Below are positions 1 through 4,791 of a stretch of 5,229 nt of DNA, one piece after another. The notes below the pieces were generated by a model that saw only the letters and a program-made list of their open reading frames with translations, did no database searches and was not told the origin of the DNA. Within the stretch, counting starts at the first letter, position 1, and the number at the start of each line of letters is the position of its first letter. Source of the DNA: Actinomycetota bacterium. Its GTDB lineage: Bacteria; Actinomycetota; Thermoleophilia; Solirubrobacterales; Solirubrobacteraceae. The stretch spans positions 1 to 5,229 of the forward strand of contig VAYD01000004.1 in assembly GCA_005883905.1 (NCBI GenBank), read 5' to 3'. A program made the position numbers and the translations under genes.

Positions 1-350
1 TACTCGTCGGCACCGAGGAGGCGCTCTCGGTCGTCGCGACCGGCAGCACGCCCGACCTCGCCAGCATGGACGCCCTGTGGGCCCTGCACAACAGCGTGTT
101 CACGGTGCTGTTCGCATCGATCGCCATCGCCCTTCTCGGCCTGTCCCGTGCGGGCGTCGCGGCAGGCATCACGCCGCCAGCGTTCGAGCGGCTCGCACCC
201 GTCGGCTTCGTGCTGCTCTCGATCGCAGCGGCGTCGGGACCGTTCATCGCCGCCGGCGACGCCATGCCGGCCTTTGGCATCGGCGCGGCCGGGTTCCTGA
301 TCTGGCTGGCCTTCCTCGTCACGACCGGGCGCCGACTGGTGCGCTCATGA
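1..350 (+). CDS. Small integral membrane protein, 5'-truncated by the window edge
   Basis: The reading frame is open from the left edge (first full codon at position 3) to the TGA at 348-350, so at least 115 C-terminal residues are present. An ATG at 66 exists, but the upstream codons LVGTEEALSVVATGS... are open and plausible, so the true start is probably outside the window. About three hydrophobic segments are visible: VFTVLFASIAIALLGL, VGFVLLSIAAASGPFIAA and FGIGAAGFLIWLAFLV. A short basic tail (GRRLVRS) follows, as in a multi-pass inner-membrane protein. The residues ALWALHNSVF resemble a segment common in actinobacterial hypothetical membrane proteins of DUF4386-like type; that match is from memory and weak. 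The gene overlaps the next one by 4 bp (ATGA), so the two are probably co-transcribed and translationally coupled. No function can be assigned. Confidence 0.75.
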   Translation, partial: LVGTEEALSVVATGSTPDLASMDALWALHNSVFTVLFASIAIALLGLSRAGVAAGITPPAFERLAPVGFVLLSIAAASGPFIAAGDAMPAFGIGAAGFLIWLAFLVTTGRRLVRS

Positions 351-775
351 CAATCACCAACGGCAACGAGACCACGACCATGAGCCCCACCGCCATCGCC
401 ACCGCTCTGTTCGACCGCCTCGAGCAGGCCTGGAACCTGGCCGACGGAGCCGCCTTCGGCGCCGCGTTCACCGAGGACTGCGACTTCGTCGACATCCGCG
501 GGTCGCATCACCAGGGCGCCCCGTCCGTCGCTCACGGCCACCAGGCGATCCTCGACTCGATCTACGCCGGCAGCGTCATCCGCTACCGCGTCGGCTCGGC
601 TCGGCTCATCGCGCCCGGGTGCGTCCTCGCCGCCGCGACGGCGACGCTCGACGCACCCGGTGGCCCGACGCCGGGGATCAACCACTCCCAGGCCACGGCC
701 GTCGTCACCGAGCAGGACGGCGGCTGGGCCATCGCGGCGTTCCACAACACGCTGATCCAGAACGCGGGACGCTGA
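347..775 (+). CDS. SnoaL-like / SgcJ-EcaC family (DUF4440-type) protein
   Basis: This 142-residue protein has the size and pattern of the NTF2-like alpha+beta barrel group (SnoaL_3/DUF4440; SgcJ/EcaC family). An N-terminal helix (IATALFDRLEQAWNLADGAAFGAAFTEDCDFVDI, residues about 15-48) is followed by 'G...HGHQAILDSIYAG' and by beta-strands ending in GGWAIAAFHNTLIQ. Family members act as small cyclases, isomerases or binding proteins, and many are uncharacterised. Sequence alone does not show a reaction. The chosen ATG at 347 overlaps the upstream stop codon (ATGA), suggesting coupling. An in-frame ATG at 380 (residue 12) would remove the low-complexity TITNGNETTT leader and matches where family similarity begins, so it is a real alternative. 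Neither start has a strong Shine-Dalgarno sequence. A GC hairpin lies 33 bp past the stop codon. Confidence 0.85.
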   Translation: MTITNGNETTTMSPTAIATALFDRLEQAWNLADGAAFGAAFTEDCDFVDIRGSHHQGAPSVAHGHQAILDSIYAGSVIRYRVGSARLIAPGCVLAAATATLDAPGGPTPGINHSQATAVVTEQDGGWAIAAFHNTLIQNAGR

Positions 776-807
776 CTGGCTCTGGCAGTCGTGTCAGCAG
801 TGCGGAG

Positions 808-830
808 CCCGGCGGCGCGTGGCCGCCGGG
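808..830 (+). terminator. GC hairpin after the SnoaL-like gene (weak terminator candidate)
   Basis: CCCGGCGGC (808-816) and GCCGCCGGG (822-830) form a perfect 9-bp stem with a 5-nt GCGTG loop, 33 bp downstream of the SnoaL-like stop codon. No T-run follows, so it is not a canonical intrinsic terminator. It could pause polymerase or help factor-dependent termination, or be chance in GC-rich DNA. Confidence 0.35.
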
Positions 831-934
831 AAGCCGCGGCGCCTGCACGAACTATGAATCGGGCTCGCTTGGAGTTGGCCGTCGGTCGCAGACCTACGCA
901 TCAGACCGGCCCCAGACCGCGAGAATCCCAGCCC

Positions 935-1042
935 GACTTCACCACCGGCGAGGTCCTCTCGGGCCATCTGATCGAACCGACCAAGACCTACTGGCGCAAC
1001 CAAAACAAAGAGCCCGGCCGCTGGCCGGGCTCTAACAGCTGA
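935..1042 (+). pseudogene. C-terminal remnant of an IS481-family-like transposase
   Basis: The frame ending in TGA at 1040-1042 encodes DFTTGEVLSGHLIEPTKTYW followed by RNQNKEPGRWPGSNS. The pattern 'TTGEvL...iDPTKtYq/w' is what I recall at the extreme C-terminus of IS481-group DDE transposases, just before the right IS end. Upstream in-frame residues (from about 791) do not resemble a transposase: no DDE core or helix-turn-helix is present, so more than 90% of the gene is gone. The stop codon runs directly into a terminal-repeat-like sequence (1040-1090), as expected for the 3' edge of an IS. The left breakpoint is uncertain, between about 850 and 940. The family call rests on a short match from memory. 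Confidence 0.5.
1001..1033 (-). terminator. Strong intrinsic terminator for leftward transcription
   Basis: AGAGCCCGGCC (1009-1019) and GGCCGGGCTCT (1023-1033) form a perfect 11-bp stem with a GCT loop. Read on the minus strand, the stem is followed by TTTGTTTTGG (1008-999), a good U-tract. On the plus strand it is followed by AACAGC, so it is directional to the left. It lies 60 bp downstream of the 3' end of the tRNA-Arg fragment, also leftward, and inside the last codons of the transposase remnant. It could be the old tRNA terminator or a shield at the IS edge against transcription entering from outside. Confidence 0.75.
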
Positions 1043-1090
1043 GACCTATGACGCGACTCATCTGAGACACATGTCCCGACTCATCACACA
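1040..1090 (+). mobile_element. Orphan IS end: two tandem 23-bp repeats
   Basis: Two direct repeats lie head to tail at 1040-1062 and 1063-1085, identical at 19 of 23 positions. Both begin TGAGAC and end CGACTCATC. The stretch closes with ...CACACA at 1090; read inward from the minus strand it begins 5'-TGTGTGATGAGTC, fitting the TGT...ACA ends typical of IS3/IS481-type elements. It follows the transposase C-terminal scrap directly, the expected order for a right IS end with duplicated transposase-binding sites. No partner end or transposase is seen in the window, so it is a relic. The exact outer boundary (1085-1092) is uncertain. Confidence 0.55.
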
Positions 1091-1092
1091 AG

Positions 1093-1134
<42 letters not shown>

Positions 1135-1150
1135 GACGCGGTAGCGCGAG

Positions 1151-1172
1151 ATTTGGCTTATCTAAGCCAAAT
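1151..1172. repeat. 22-bp near-perfect palindrome beside the tRNA fragment
   Basis: ATTTGGCTTA (1151-1160) and TAAGCCAAAT (1163-1172) are exact 10-bp inverted arms around a 2-bp TC centre. The arms are AT-rich in otherwise GC-rich DNA, and no T-run marks it as a terminator. The tiny spacer suits a dimeric protein or recombinase site better than an RNA hairpin. It lies 17 bp from the tRNA breakpoint, on the side where element DNA would sit. Confidence 0.7.
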
Positions 1173-1185
1173 GCCGTGCCCGAGG

Positions 1186-1203
1186 TCGCCAATAAATCGC
1201 CAA
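1186..1203 (+). repeat. Two TCGCCAA direct repeats 11 bp apart
   Basis: TCGCCAA occurs at 1186-1192 and again at 1197-1203, starting 11 bp apart (about one helical turn), with AT-rich DNA between and after (AATAAA, CAAAAATCAG). Short phased direct repeats next to a tRNA crossover resemble integrase arm-type sites, but two copies of 7 bp could be chance. Confidence 0.4.
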
Positions 1204-1369
1204 AAATCAGAATCGCGGTCGGCTCGCCGGGCGCCGGCTGGCCTTCCGGGTGGAAACTCTCGCGGCGAGCAGGCACAGGACCCGGGCAAGTGAGACGAAT
1301 GCTCGGCCACGGCCGTCGTCGCCGACCTGACCGCCGATGCGCCCGCTCGGCGGGCGAGCAGGGGTGGCT

Positions 1370-1404
1370 GTGGTCGGGCCCCAAAGGCGCCGCGGGCCGA
1401 CCAC
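1370..1404. repeat. Inverted repeat at the methyltransferase breakpoint
   Basis: GTGGTCGG-(G)-CCC (1370-1381) and GGGCCGACCAC (1394-1404) are inverted arms of 11 bp with one extra G in the left copy, separated by 12 bp containing GGCGCC. The right arm encodes the last conserved residues (VVG) of the methyltransferase stub, and the left arm lies where similarity has been lost. A further perfect 7-bp hairpin (CGCCCGC/GCGGGCG) is at 1340-1356. These may mark a fold-back rearrangement or act as a leftward stem-loop; no U-tract follows. Confidence 0.4.
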
Positions 1405-1560
1405 GTCTGCGAGCGCCGATGTCAGCGGGCCGGGGTCGCAGCCGACGTCGAGCACACGATTGCCCGGGCGGACACCCGCGACGCCGATCAGGTCGGCCGC
1501 GAGCTGTGATCCGTATCGCCCGACGTGGCGGTCGTAGGCTTCGGCGGCGTCGGTGATCAC
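1396..1560 (-). pseudogene. Class I SAM-dependent methyltransferase, N-terminal stub
   Basis: A GTG start (1560-1558) overlaps the MFS stop codon by 4 bp (GTGA). The first ~55 residues are a convincing class I methyltransferase start: AAEAYDRHVGRYGSQLAADL, then a helix/strand leading to motif I VLDVGCDPGPLTSALADVVG (residues 36-55). The usual GCGPG is GCDPG here. After G55 (position 1396) the frame continues to a TGA at 1207-1209, but the residues (PRRLWGPTTATPARPPSG...) have no motif II or III and look like translated GC-rich noise. Intact relatives need about 150 or more further residues. The gene therefore appears cut by a deletion or insertion between about 1140 and 1396. It was the last gene of the leftward MBL-MFS operon. 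It is unlikely to be active. Confidence 0.7.
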
Positions 1561-2852
1561 GCGCGAGTCTCGCGGACCGGAACACCGACGGGTGTGCCCG
1601 ACGGCGGGACCGAGGCGACACCGCCGCGGCGATCGGCGGGCATGTCACGCAGCACCCACAGTCCAGAAGCGGCGGTGAGCCCGGCGACGATCGCAACGGC
1701 GCCGCCGTAGCCGAGCGCGTCGGCGACGGTGCCGGCGATCAGCGCGCCGATGGCGTAGCCCATGTCGCGCCAAAAGCGATAGACGCCCACGACGGGGGCG
1801 CGCGCGATCGGCGACACCGAGTCGGACATCGCGGCGATCAGGGTCGGGTAGACCATCGCGGTGCCGATGCCGAGCAGCGCCGCGGTGGCGGTCGCGATCG
1901 CAACGCGGCCGCCGCTGAGTGCAAGGGCCGCCAATGCCGCTGACTGGAGGAGCATGCCGGCGACGATCAGGGGCTTGCGCCCGATCGTGTCGGACCAGTG
2001 GCCGGTGGCGATCTGCGCGACGCTCCACACGCCCGGGTAGACGGCGGCGACGAGTCCGACTTGGGCGACGCTCGCGCCGTGCGCGGCGAGGAAGAGCGGG
2101 ACGAGCCCCCAGGCGAGCCCGTCGTTGAGGTTGTTGACGAGGCCGGCCTGCGAGCACGAGCGCAGCGCGGGCACGCGATACGTGGCGTGCGCGAACGCGG
2201 TGCGCAGGCGCGGTGGTGCGCCGTCGGCGTCGGGGTGGTCGTGCGCCTGCTCGAGCGCGACATGCCCGGCCGTGTCGCGCACGAACAGCACCGACAGCAG
2301 GAGCCCGATCACGGCGATCGCGGCGCCCGCGATCACGAGGACGTCGCGGGCGGCGAACTGCGTGGCGAGCAGGCCGGCGAGACCGGCTGCGAGCGCGACG
2401 CCGCCGTAGCCGGCTGCCTCGTTGAGGCCAAGCGCGAGTCCGCGGCGGCGAGGTCCGACGAGGTCGATCTTCATGACGACAGTCATGGACCAGGCGAGGC
2501 CCTGGTTGACCCCGAGCAGCGCGTTGGCGGCCACGATCCAGGCCCAGCTCGGCGCGGCGGCGATCAGCAGCGGCACCGGCAGCGCGGCGGCCCAGCCCGC
2601 GATCAGCAGGCGCCGGCGCCCCACCCGTTGCGCGAGCGTCCCGGCTGCGAGGTTGGTGCACGCCTTGACGAGCCCGAACGCGACGATGAACGACAGGACG
2701 GCCGCACTCGACGTCAGGTGGAAGTCGTCACGGCCGACGAGGGGGAGCGTGGAGCGCTCGAGGCCCACCATCGCCCCGACGAACGCGTTGACGGCGACCA
2801 GGACCGAGAACTGCGCCGCGTTCTCGCGCAGCCCGAGTCGTACGGCCGTCAC
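1557..2852 (-). CDS. Major facilitator superfamily (MFS) transporter
   Basis: This 431-residue polytopic protein has the length and two-half layout of a 12-helix MFS carrier in the cytoplasmic membrane. The loop 2-3 motif A is seen as GTLAQRVGRRR (residues 71-81), and its second-half counterpart is GHWSDTIGRKP (284-294). A conserved stretch LGVNQGLAWSMTVVMKIDLV (113-132) follows, then GPRRRG and a glycine-rich helix GLNEAAGYGGVALAAGLAG that could be motif C-like. NNLNDGLAWGLVP (240-252) echoes the first-half NQGLAW segment. A hydrophilic loop with several His/Asp (about 197-225) separates the halves, and the C-terminus after about residue 410 is a soluble tail. The ATG overlaps the MBL stop codon by 4 bp, and its own stop overlaps the methyltransferase stub. 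Substrate is unknown; export of a sulfur or metalloid product is a context guess only. Confidence 0.92.
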   Translation of the reverse strand: MTAVRLGLRENAAQFSVLVAVNAFVGAMVGLERSTLPLVGRDDFHLTSSAAVLSFIVAFGLVKACTNLAAGTLAQRVGRRRLLIAGWAAALPVPLLIAAAPSWAWIVAANALLGVNQGLAWSMTVVMKIDLVGPRRRGLALGLNEAAGYGGVALAAGLAGLLATQFAARDVLVIAGAAIAVIGLLLSVLFVRDTAGHVALEQAHDHPDADGAPPRLRTAFAHATYRVPALRSCSQAGLVNNLNDGLAWGLVPLFLAAHGASVAQVGLVAAVYPGVWSVAQIATGHWSDTIGRKPLIVAGMLLQSAALAALALSGGRVAIATATAALLGIGTAMVYPTLIAAMSDSVSPIARAPVVGVYRFWRDMGYAIGALIAGTVADALGYGGAVAIVAGLTAASGLWVLRDMPADRRGGVASVPPSGTPVGVPVRETRA

Positions 2853-3619
2853 ATTCCCGCGATCTCGGTGACCGGTCGCCCGCTGCGGTTGGCTGCGACG
2901 ATCGCGGCCTGCTGCTCGGGTGCCGGCGGGATGTCGTGGGTCAGCGCGTCGACGAAGGCGTCCTCGGAGTGGAACTGCAGCGCACGGTTGTGGAGGCGCT
3001 CGAAGCCGATCGTCGAGATCGGGTTGGCCGACAGGCCGCGCCCGCAGACAGACCCGGAGTAGTGCGACGGATAGAGCACGAGGTGGTCGGGCAAGGTCAG
3101 CAGGCGCTCGGTCAGCGACCGGTACAGGCTGCGTGCCATCTCCTCGACGGTGTGCTCGCCGTGGGCGTGCAGGTCGGGGCGGCCGGCGTCGCCGACGAGC
3201 AGCGCGTCGCCGGTCAGGACGAACCAGGGCTCGTCGCCGCGTGTGTGGTCGGTGACGAGGTAGGCGTGGTGCGCGAGGGCGTGGCCCGGTGTGGCGAGCG
3301 CCTCGATCTCAGTGTTGCCGAGCCTCACGAGCTCGCGATCGGCGAGCGCGTGGTGATCGAAGTCCACCCCGGCGCCGTCGGGCAGGTAGGCCTTCGCGCC
3401 GGTGCGGACGACCAGCTCGGGCAGCCCGGACGCGTGATCCGCCTGCACGTGCGTTTCGAGCACCGCGACGATCGCTGCGCCCTGGGCGTCCGCCAGCGCG
3501 ACGTACTCGTCGACCAGATCGACGTGCGGGTCGACGACCGCGAACGCGCTGTGGGTCTTGCAACCGAGCACGTAGGAGGCGCACGCGGTCTCGTCGTTCA
3601 GCAGCTGACGGAAGTACAC
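2849..3619 (-). CDS. MBL-fold metallohydrolase, ETHE1/persulfide-dioxygenase-like
   Basis: The 256-residue protein starts VYFRQLLNDETACASYVLGC, typical of ETHE1-like sulfur enzymes (glyoxalase II relatives that oxidise glutathione or related persulfides with a single iron). Numbered from this GTG, the metal-site motif is THVQADH (His57, Gln59, Asp61, His62), then TPGH (His113), LTGDALLVGDAGRPDL (Asp138) and YPSHYSGSVCGRG (His186, Cys192). The three ligands used by ETHE1 (His, His, Asp) are kept. The second His of HxHxDH is Gln; in ETHE1 that His is not an iron ligand. A longer frame opens with TTG at 3655, but those 12 residues are not family-like and that codon falls in the predicted -35 box. 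GTG 3617-3619 is therefore preferred, giving a nearly leaderless mRNA. First gene of the leftward operon. Confidence 0.88.
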   Translation of the reverse strand: MYFRQLLNDETACASYVLGCKTHSAFAVVDPHVDLVDEYVALADAQGAAIVAVLETHVQADHASGLPELVVRTGAKAYLPDGAGVDFDHHALADRELVRLGNTEIEALATPGHALAHHAYLVTDHTRGDEPWFVLTGDALLVGDAGRPDLHAHGEHTVEEMARSLYRSLTERLLTLPDHLVLYPSHYSGSVCGRGLSANPISTIGFERLHNRALQFHSEDAFVDALTHDIPPAPEQQAAIVAANRSGRPVTEIAGM

Positions 3620-3655
3620 GCTTGACAAGCTATCAACTGATCTATTGAATAGCAA
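3620..3655 (-). promoter_or_regulatory. Promoter of the MBL-MFS operon
   Basis: On the minus strand a -35-like TTGCTA (3655-3650) and a -10-like TAGCTT (3632-3627) are separated by exactly 17 bp. The expected start of transcription is near 3620, one base before the GTG at 3619, so the mRNA would be leaderless. Matches to consensus are 4/6 and 3/6, so this is a modest prediction, helped by the AT-rich setting. Confidence 0.5.
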
Positions 3656-3657
3656 CG
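3622..3657 (+). promoter_or_regulatory. Promoter of the ArsR-rhodanese operon
   Basis: A perfect -35 TTGACA (3622-3627) is followed after 17 bp by TTGAAT (3645-3650, 4/6 to TATAAT). Transcription should begin near 3657, two bases before the ATG at 3659, so the transcript would be leaderless or nearly so. There is no Shine-Dalgarno sequence before this ATG, which agrees. Confidence 0.65.
3633..3648. promoter_or_regulatory. Candidate ArsR-type operator
   Basis: TCAA (3633-3636) and TTGA (3645-3648) are inverted half-sites separated by 8 bp with a palindromic GATC at the centre (3639-3642). Two flanking inverted repeats share these half-sites: TTGA-N7-TCAA at 3622-3636 and CTATT-G-AATAG at 3642-3652. 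Such imperfect AT-rich inverted repeats in the core promoter are usual for ArsR/SmtB repressors. The site sits inside both divergent promoters, so one bound dimer could silence both operons. Binding by the adjacent regulator is inference. Confidence 0.5.
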
Positions 3658-3658
3658 G

Positions 3659-4300
3659 ATGGGAATGCGACGCGAGAAGGGCGCATTGTTCGAGGCGATC
3701 GCCCTAATGGGCAAGGCGTTCGCCAGCCCGCGCCGGCTCGAGCTGCTCGACCTGCTCGCGCAGGCGCCGCGGACCGTCGACGAGCTCGCGCGAGCGAGCG
3801 ATCAGTCGACGGCGAACACGTCGCAGCACCTGCAGGCGCTGCACGCATCAGGCATGGTCACGCGCGCGCGCGAGGGAACGAGCGTGCGCTACGCGCTCGC
3901 CGGCGACCAGGCGCTCGCCCTGTGGCTGGCGCTGCGTGATGCCTCCGTCTCCCAGTTGGCGGAGGTCGAGCGCGCCGCCCGCGACTATCTCGGCGACGAC
4001 GTCGATGCGATTGGGCGCGACGAGTTGATCGCCCGCCTGCGCAAGGGCGATGTCGTGCTCGTCGACGTGCGGCCGAACGAGGAGTACGAGGCCGGCCACA
4101 TCGACGGGGCACGCTCGGTTCCACTGGAAGAGCTGGAAGATCGGCTGGCCGAGCTGCCGCCCGATCGTGAGGTCGTGGCCTACTGCCGCGGCCCGTACTG
4201 CGTCTACGCGCACGAGGCCGTCCGCCGGTTGCAGGCGGCCGGCAGGCAGGCGCGGCGTCTCGAGGAGGGCTGGCCGGAATGGAAGCTCGCAACGCGCTGA
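3659..4300 (+). CDS. ArsR-family transcriptional regulator fused to a rhodanese domain
   Basis: The 213-residue protein has two domains. Residues about 8-95 are an ArsR/SmtB winged helix: ALMGKAFASPRRLELLDLLA, TVDELARAS, recognition helix STANTSQHLQALHASGMV (50-67) and wing AREGTSVRYAL. Residues about 118-210 are a rhodanese domain: VVLVDVRPNEEYEAGHIDGA, P-L-E-E-L, and active loop AYCRGPYCVYAHEA with catalytic-type Cys176 and a second Cys181. Rhodaneses carry sulfane sulfur as a cysteine persulfide, so the fusion suggests a sensor of reactive sulfur species; that is inference. The DNA-binding half has no cysteine, so neither the metal site (ELCVCD) nor a BigR/SqrR-type thiol switch is possible there. 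ATG 3659 is taken as start because a -10 box ends at 3650; ATG 3665 is an alternative. It is divergent from the MBL operon and overlaps the next gene by 22 bp. Confidence 0.92.
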   Translation: MGMRREKGALFEAIALMGKAFASPRRLELLDLLAQAPRTVDELARASDQSTANTSQHLQALHASGMVTRAREGTSVRYALAGDQALALWLALRDASVSQLAEVERAARDYLGDDVDAIGRDELIARLRKGDVVLVDVRPNEEYEAGHIDGARSVPLEELEDRLAELPPDREVVAYCRGPYCVYAHEAVRRLQAAGRQARRLEEGWPEWKLATR

Positions 4301-4791
4301 AGCAACGCACCGGCGCGTGGATGCGCGCCAACCTGACCACGCAGGGCTACGGCGTGAGCGACGACGAGCGGCGCAGTCTCGGCCTCGCGCTTCGCTTCTC
4401 CACCGGCACGTGCCTGATGCTCGTCGTCGTGGCGCTGGCGCTCGAGTCGCCGGTGCTGGTGTTCGCGCTCTCGGGCATCGGCCTGATCGCCGGCGTCACG
4501 GCGCGCCATCCGTTCGACTACCTGTGGAACCACGCGGCACGCCACCTCACCGGCGGGCCTCCGCTGCCGTCGAACCCCACCCGGCGCCGTCACGCGTTCA
4601 AGATCGCGACCGCCTGGCTGCTCGTCGTGGGAACACTGCTCGCGGCCGGCGCCACCACAGTCGCACTCGTCCTCGGTGGCCTGCTCGTCGCAGCGTGCGC
4701 GATCGTCACCGCCACGAACCTCTGCCTGCCCTCCGAGGCGCTCGCCTGGTGGGAGCGCCGCACAACCCGCAAGGAAGTGATCACCACATGA
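4279..4791 (+). CDS. DUF4395-like membrane protein
   Basis: The 170-residue protein has about four hydrophobic helices in two pairs: TGTCLMLVVVALALESPVLV with FALSGIGLIAGV (about 42-73), then IATAWLLVVGTLLAAG with VALVLGGLLVAACAIVTATN (about 108-147). Between them is a polar conserved-looking loop HPFDYLWNHAARHLTGGPPL (77-96) followed by P-N-P-RRRHAF. Near the end comes NLCLPSEALAW. This layout, with the HPFDYLxN loop and C-L-P-S end, fits DUF4395 proteins often found beside rhodanese or thioredoxin-like genes; the family call is from memory. The ATG at 4279 lies 22 bp inside the regulator gene but has a strong Shine-Dalgarno GAGGAGGG (4262-4269) at 9-nt spacing, better than the ATG at 4321 (residue 15). 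Its stop overlaps the next start (ATGA). Function unknown. Confidence 0.8.
   Translation: MEARNALKQRTGAWMRANLTTQGYGVSDDERRSLGLALRFSTGTCLMLVVVALALESPVLVFALSGIGLIAGVTARHPFDYLWNHAARHLTGGPPLPSNPTRRRHAFKIATAWLLVVGTLLAAGATTVALVLGGLLVAACAIVTATNLCLPSEALAWWERRTTRKEVITT
4771..4777 (+). promoter_or_regulatory. Ribosome binding site of the ArsM-like gene
   Basis: AAGGAAG ends 10 nt before the ATG at 4788. It lies inside the DUF4395-like coding region and supports this start at the 4-bp stop/start overlap. Confidence 0.6.

Noticed and set aside
1040..1085. The two 23-bp repeats as the start of a CRISPR array
   Set aside because: The repeats are directly adjacent with no spacer, differ at 4 of 23 positions and number only two.
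1207..1395. Downstream codons of the methyltransferase stub as a genuine new C-terminus
   Set aside because: The residues are low-complexity Arg/Pro/Gly without family motifs or predicted fold, as expected for read-through into unrelated DNA.
1998..3062. Long rightward open frame of 354 codons
   Set aside because: It lies antisense to the MFS gene and the MBL 3' end, is very rich in Arg, Glu and Gly as expected from the complement of GC-rich coding DNA, and shows no domain.
3289..3648. Rightward open frames opposite the MBL gene
   Set aside because: They are arginine-rich antisense shadows; the leftward frame has full ETHE1-like motifs.
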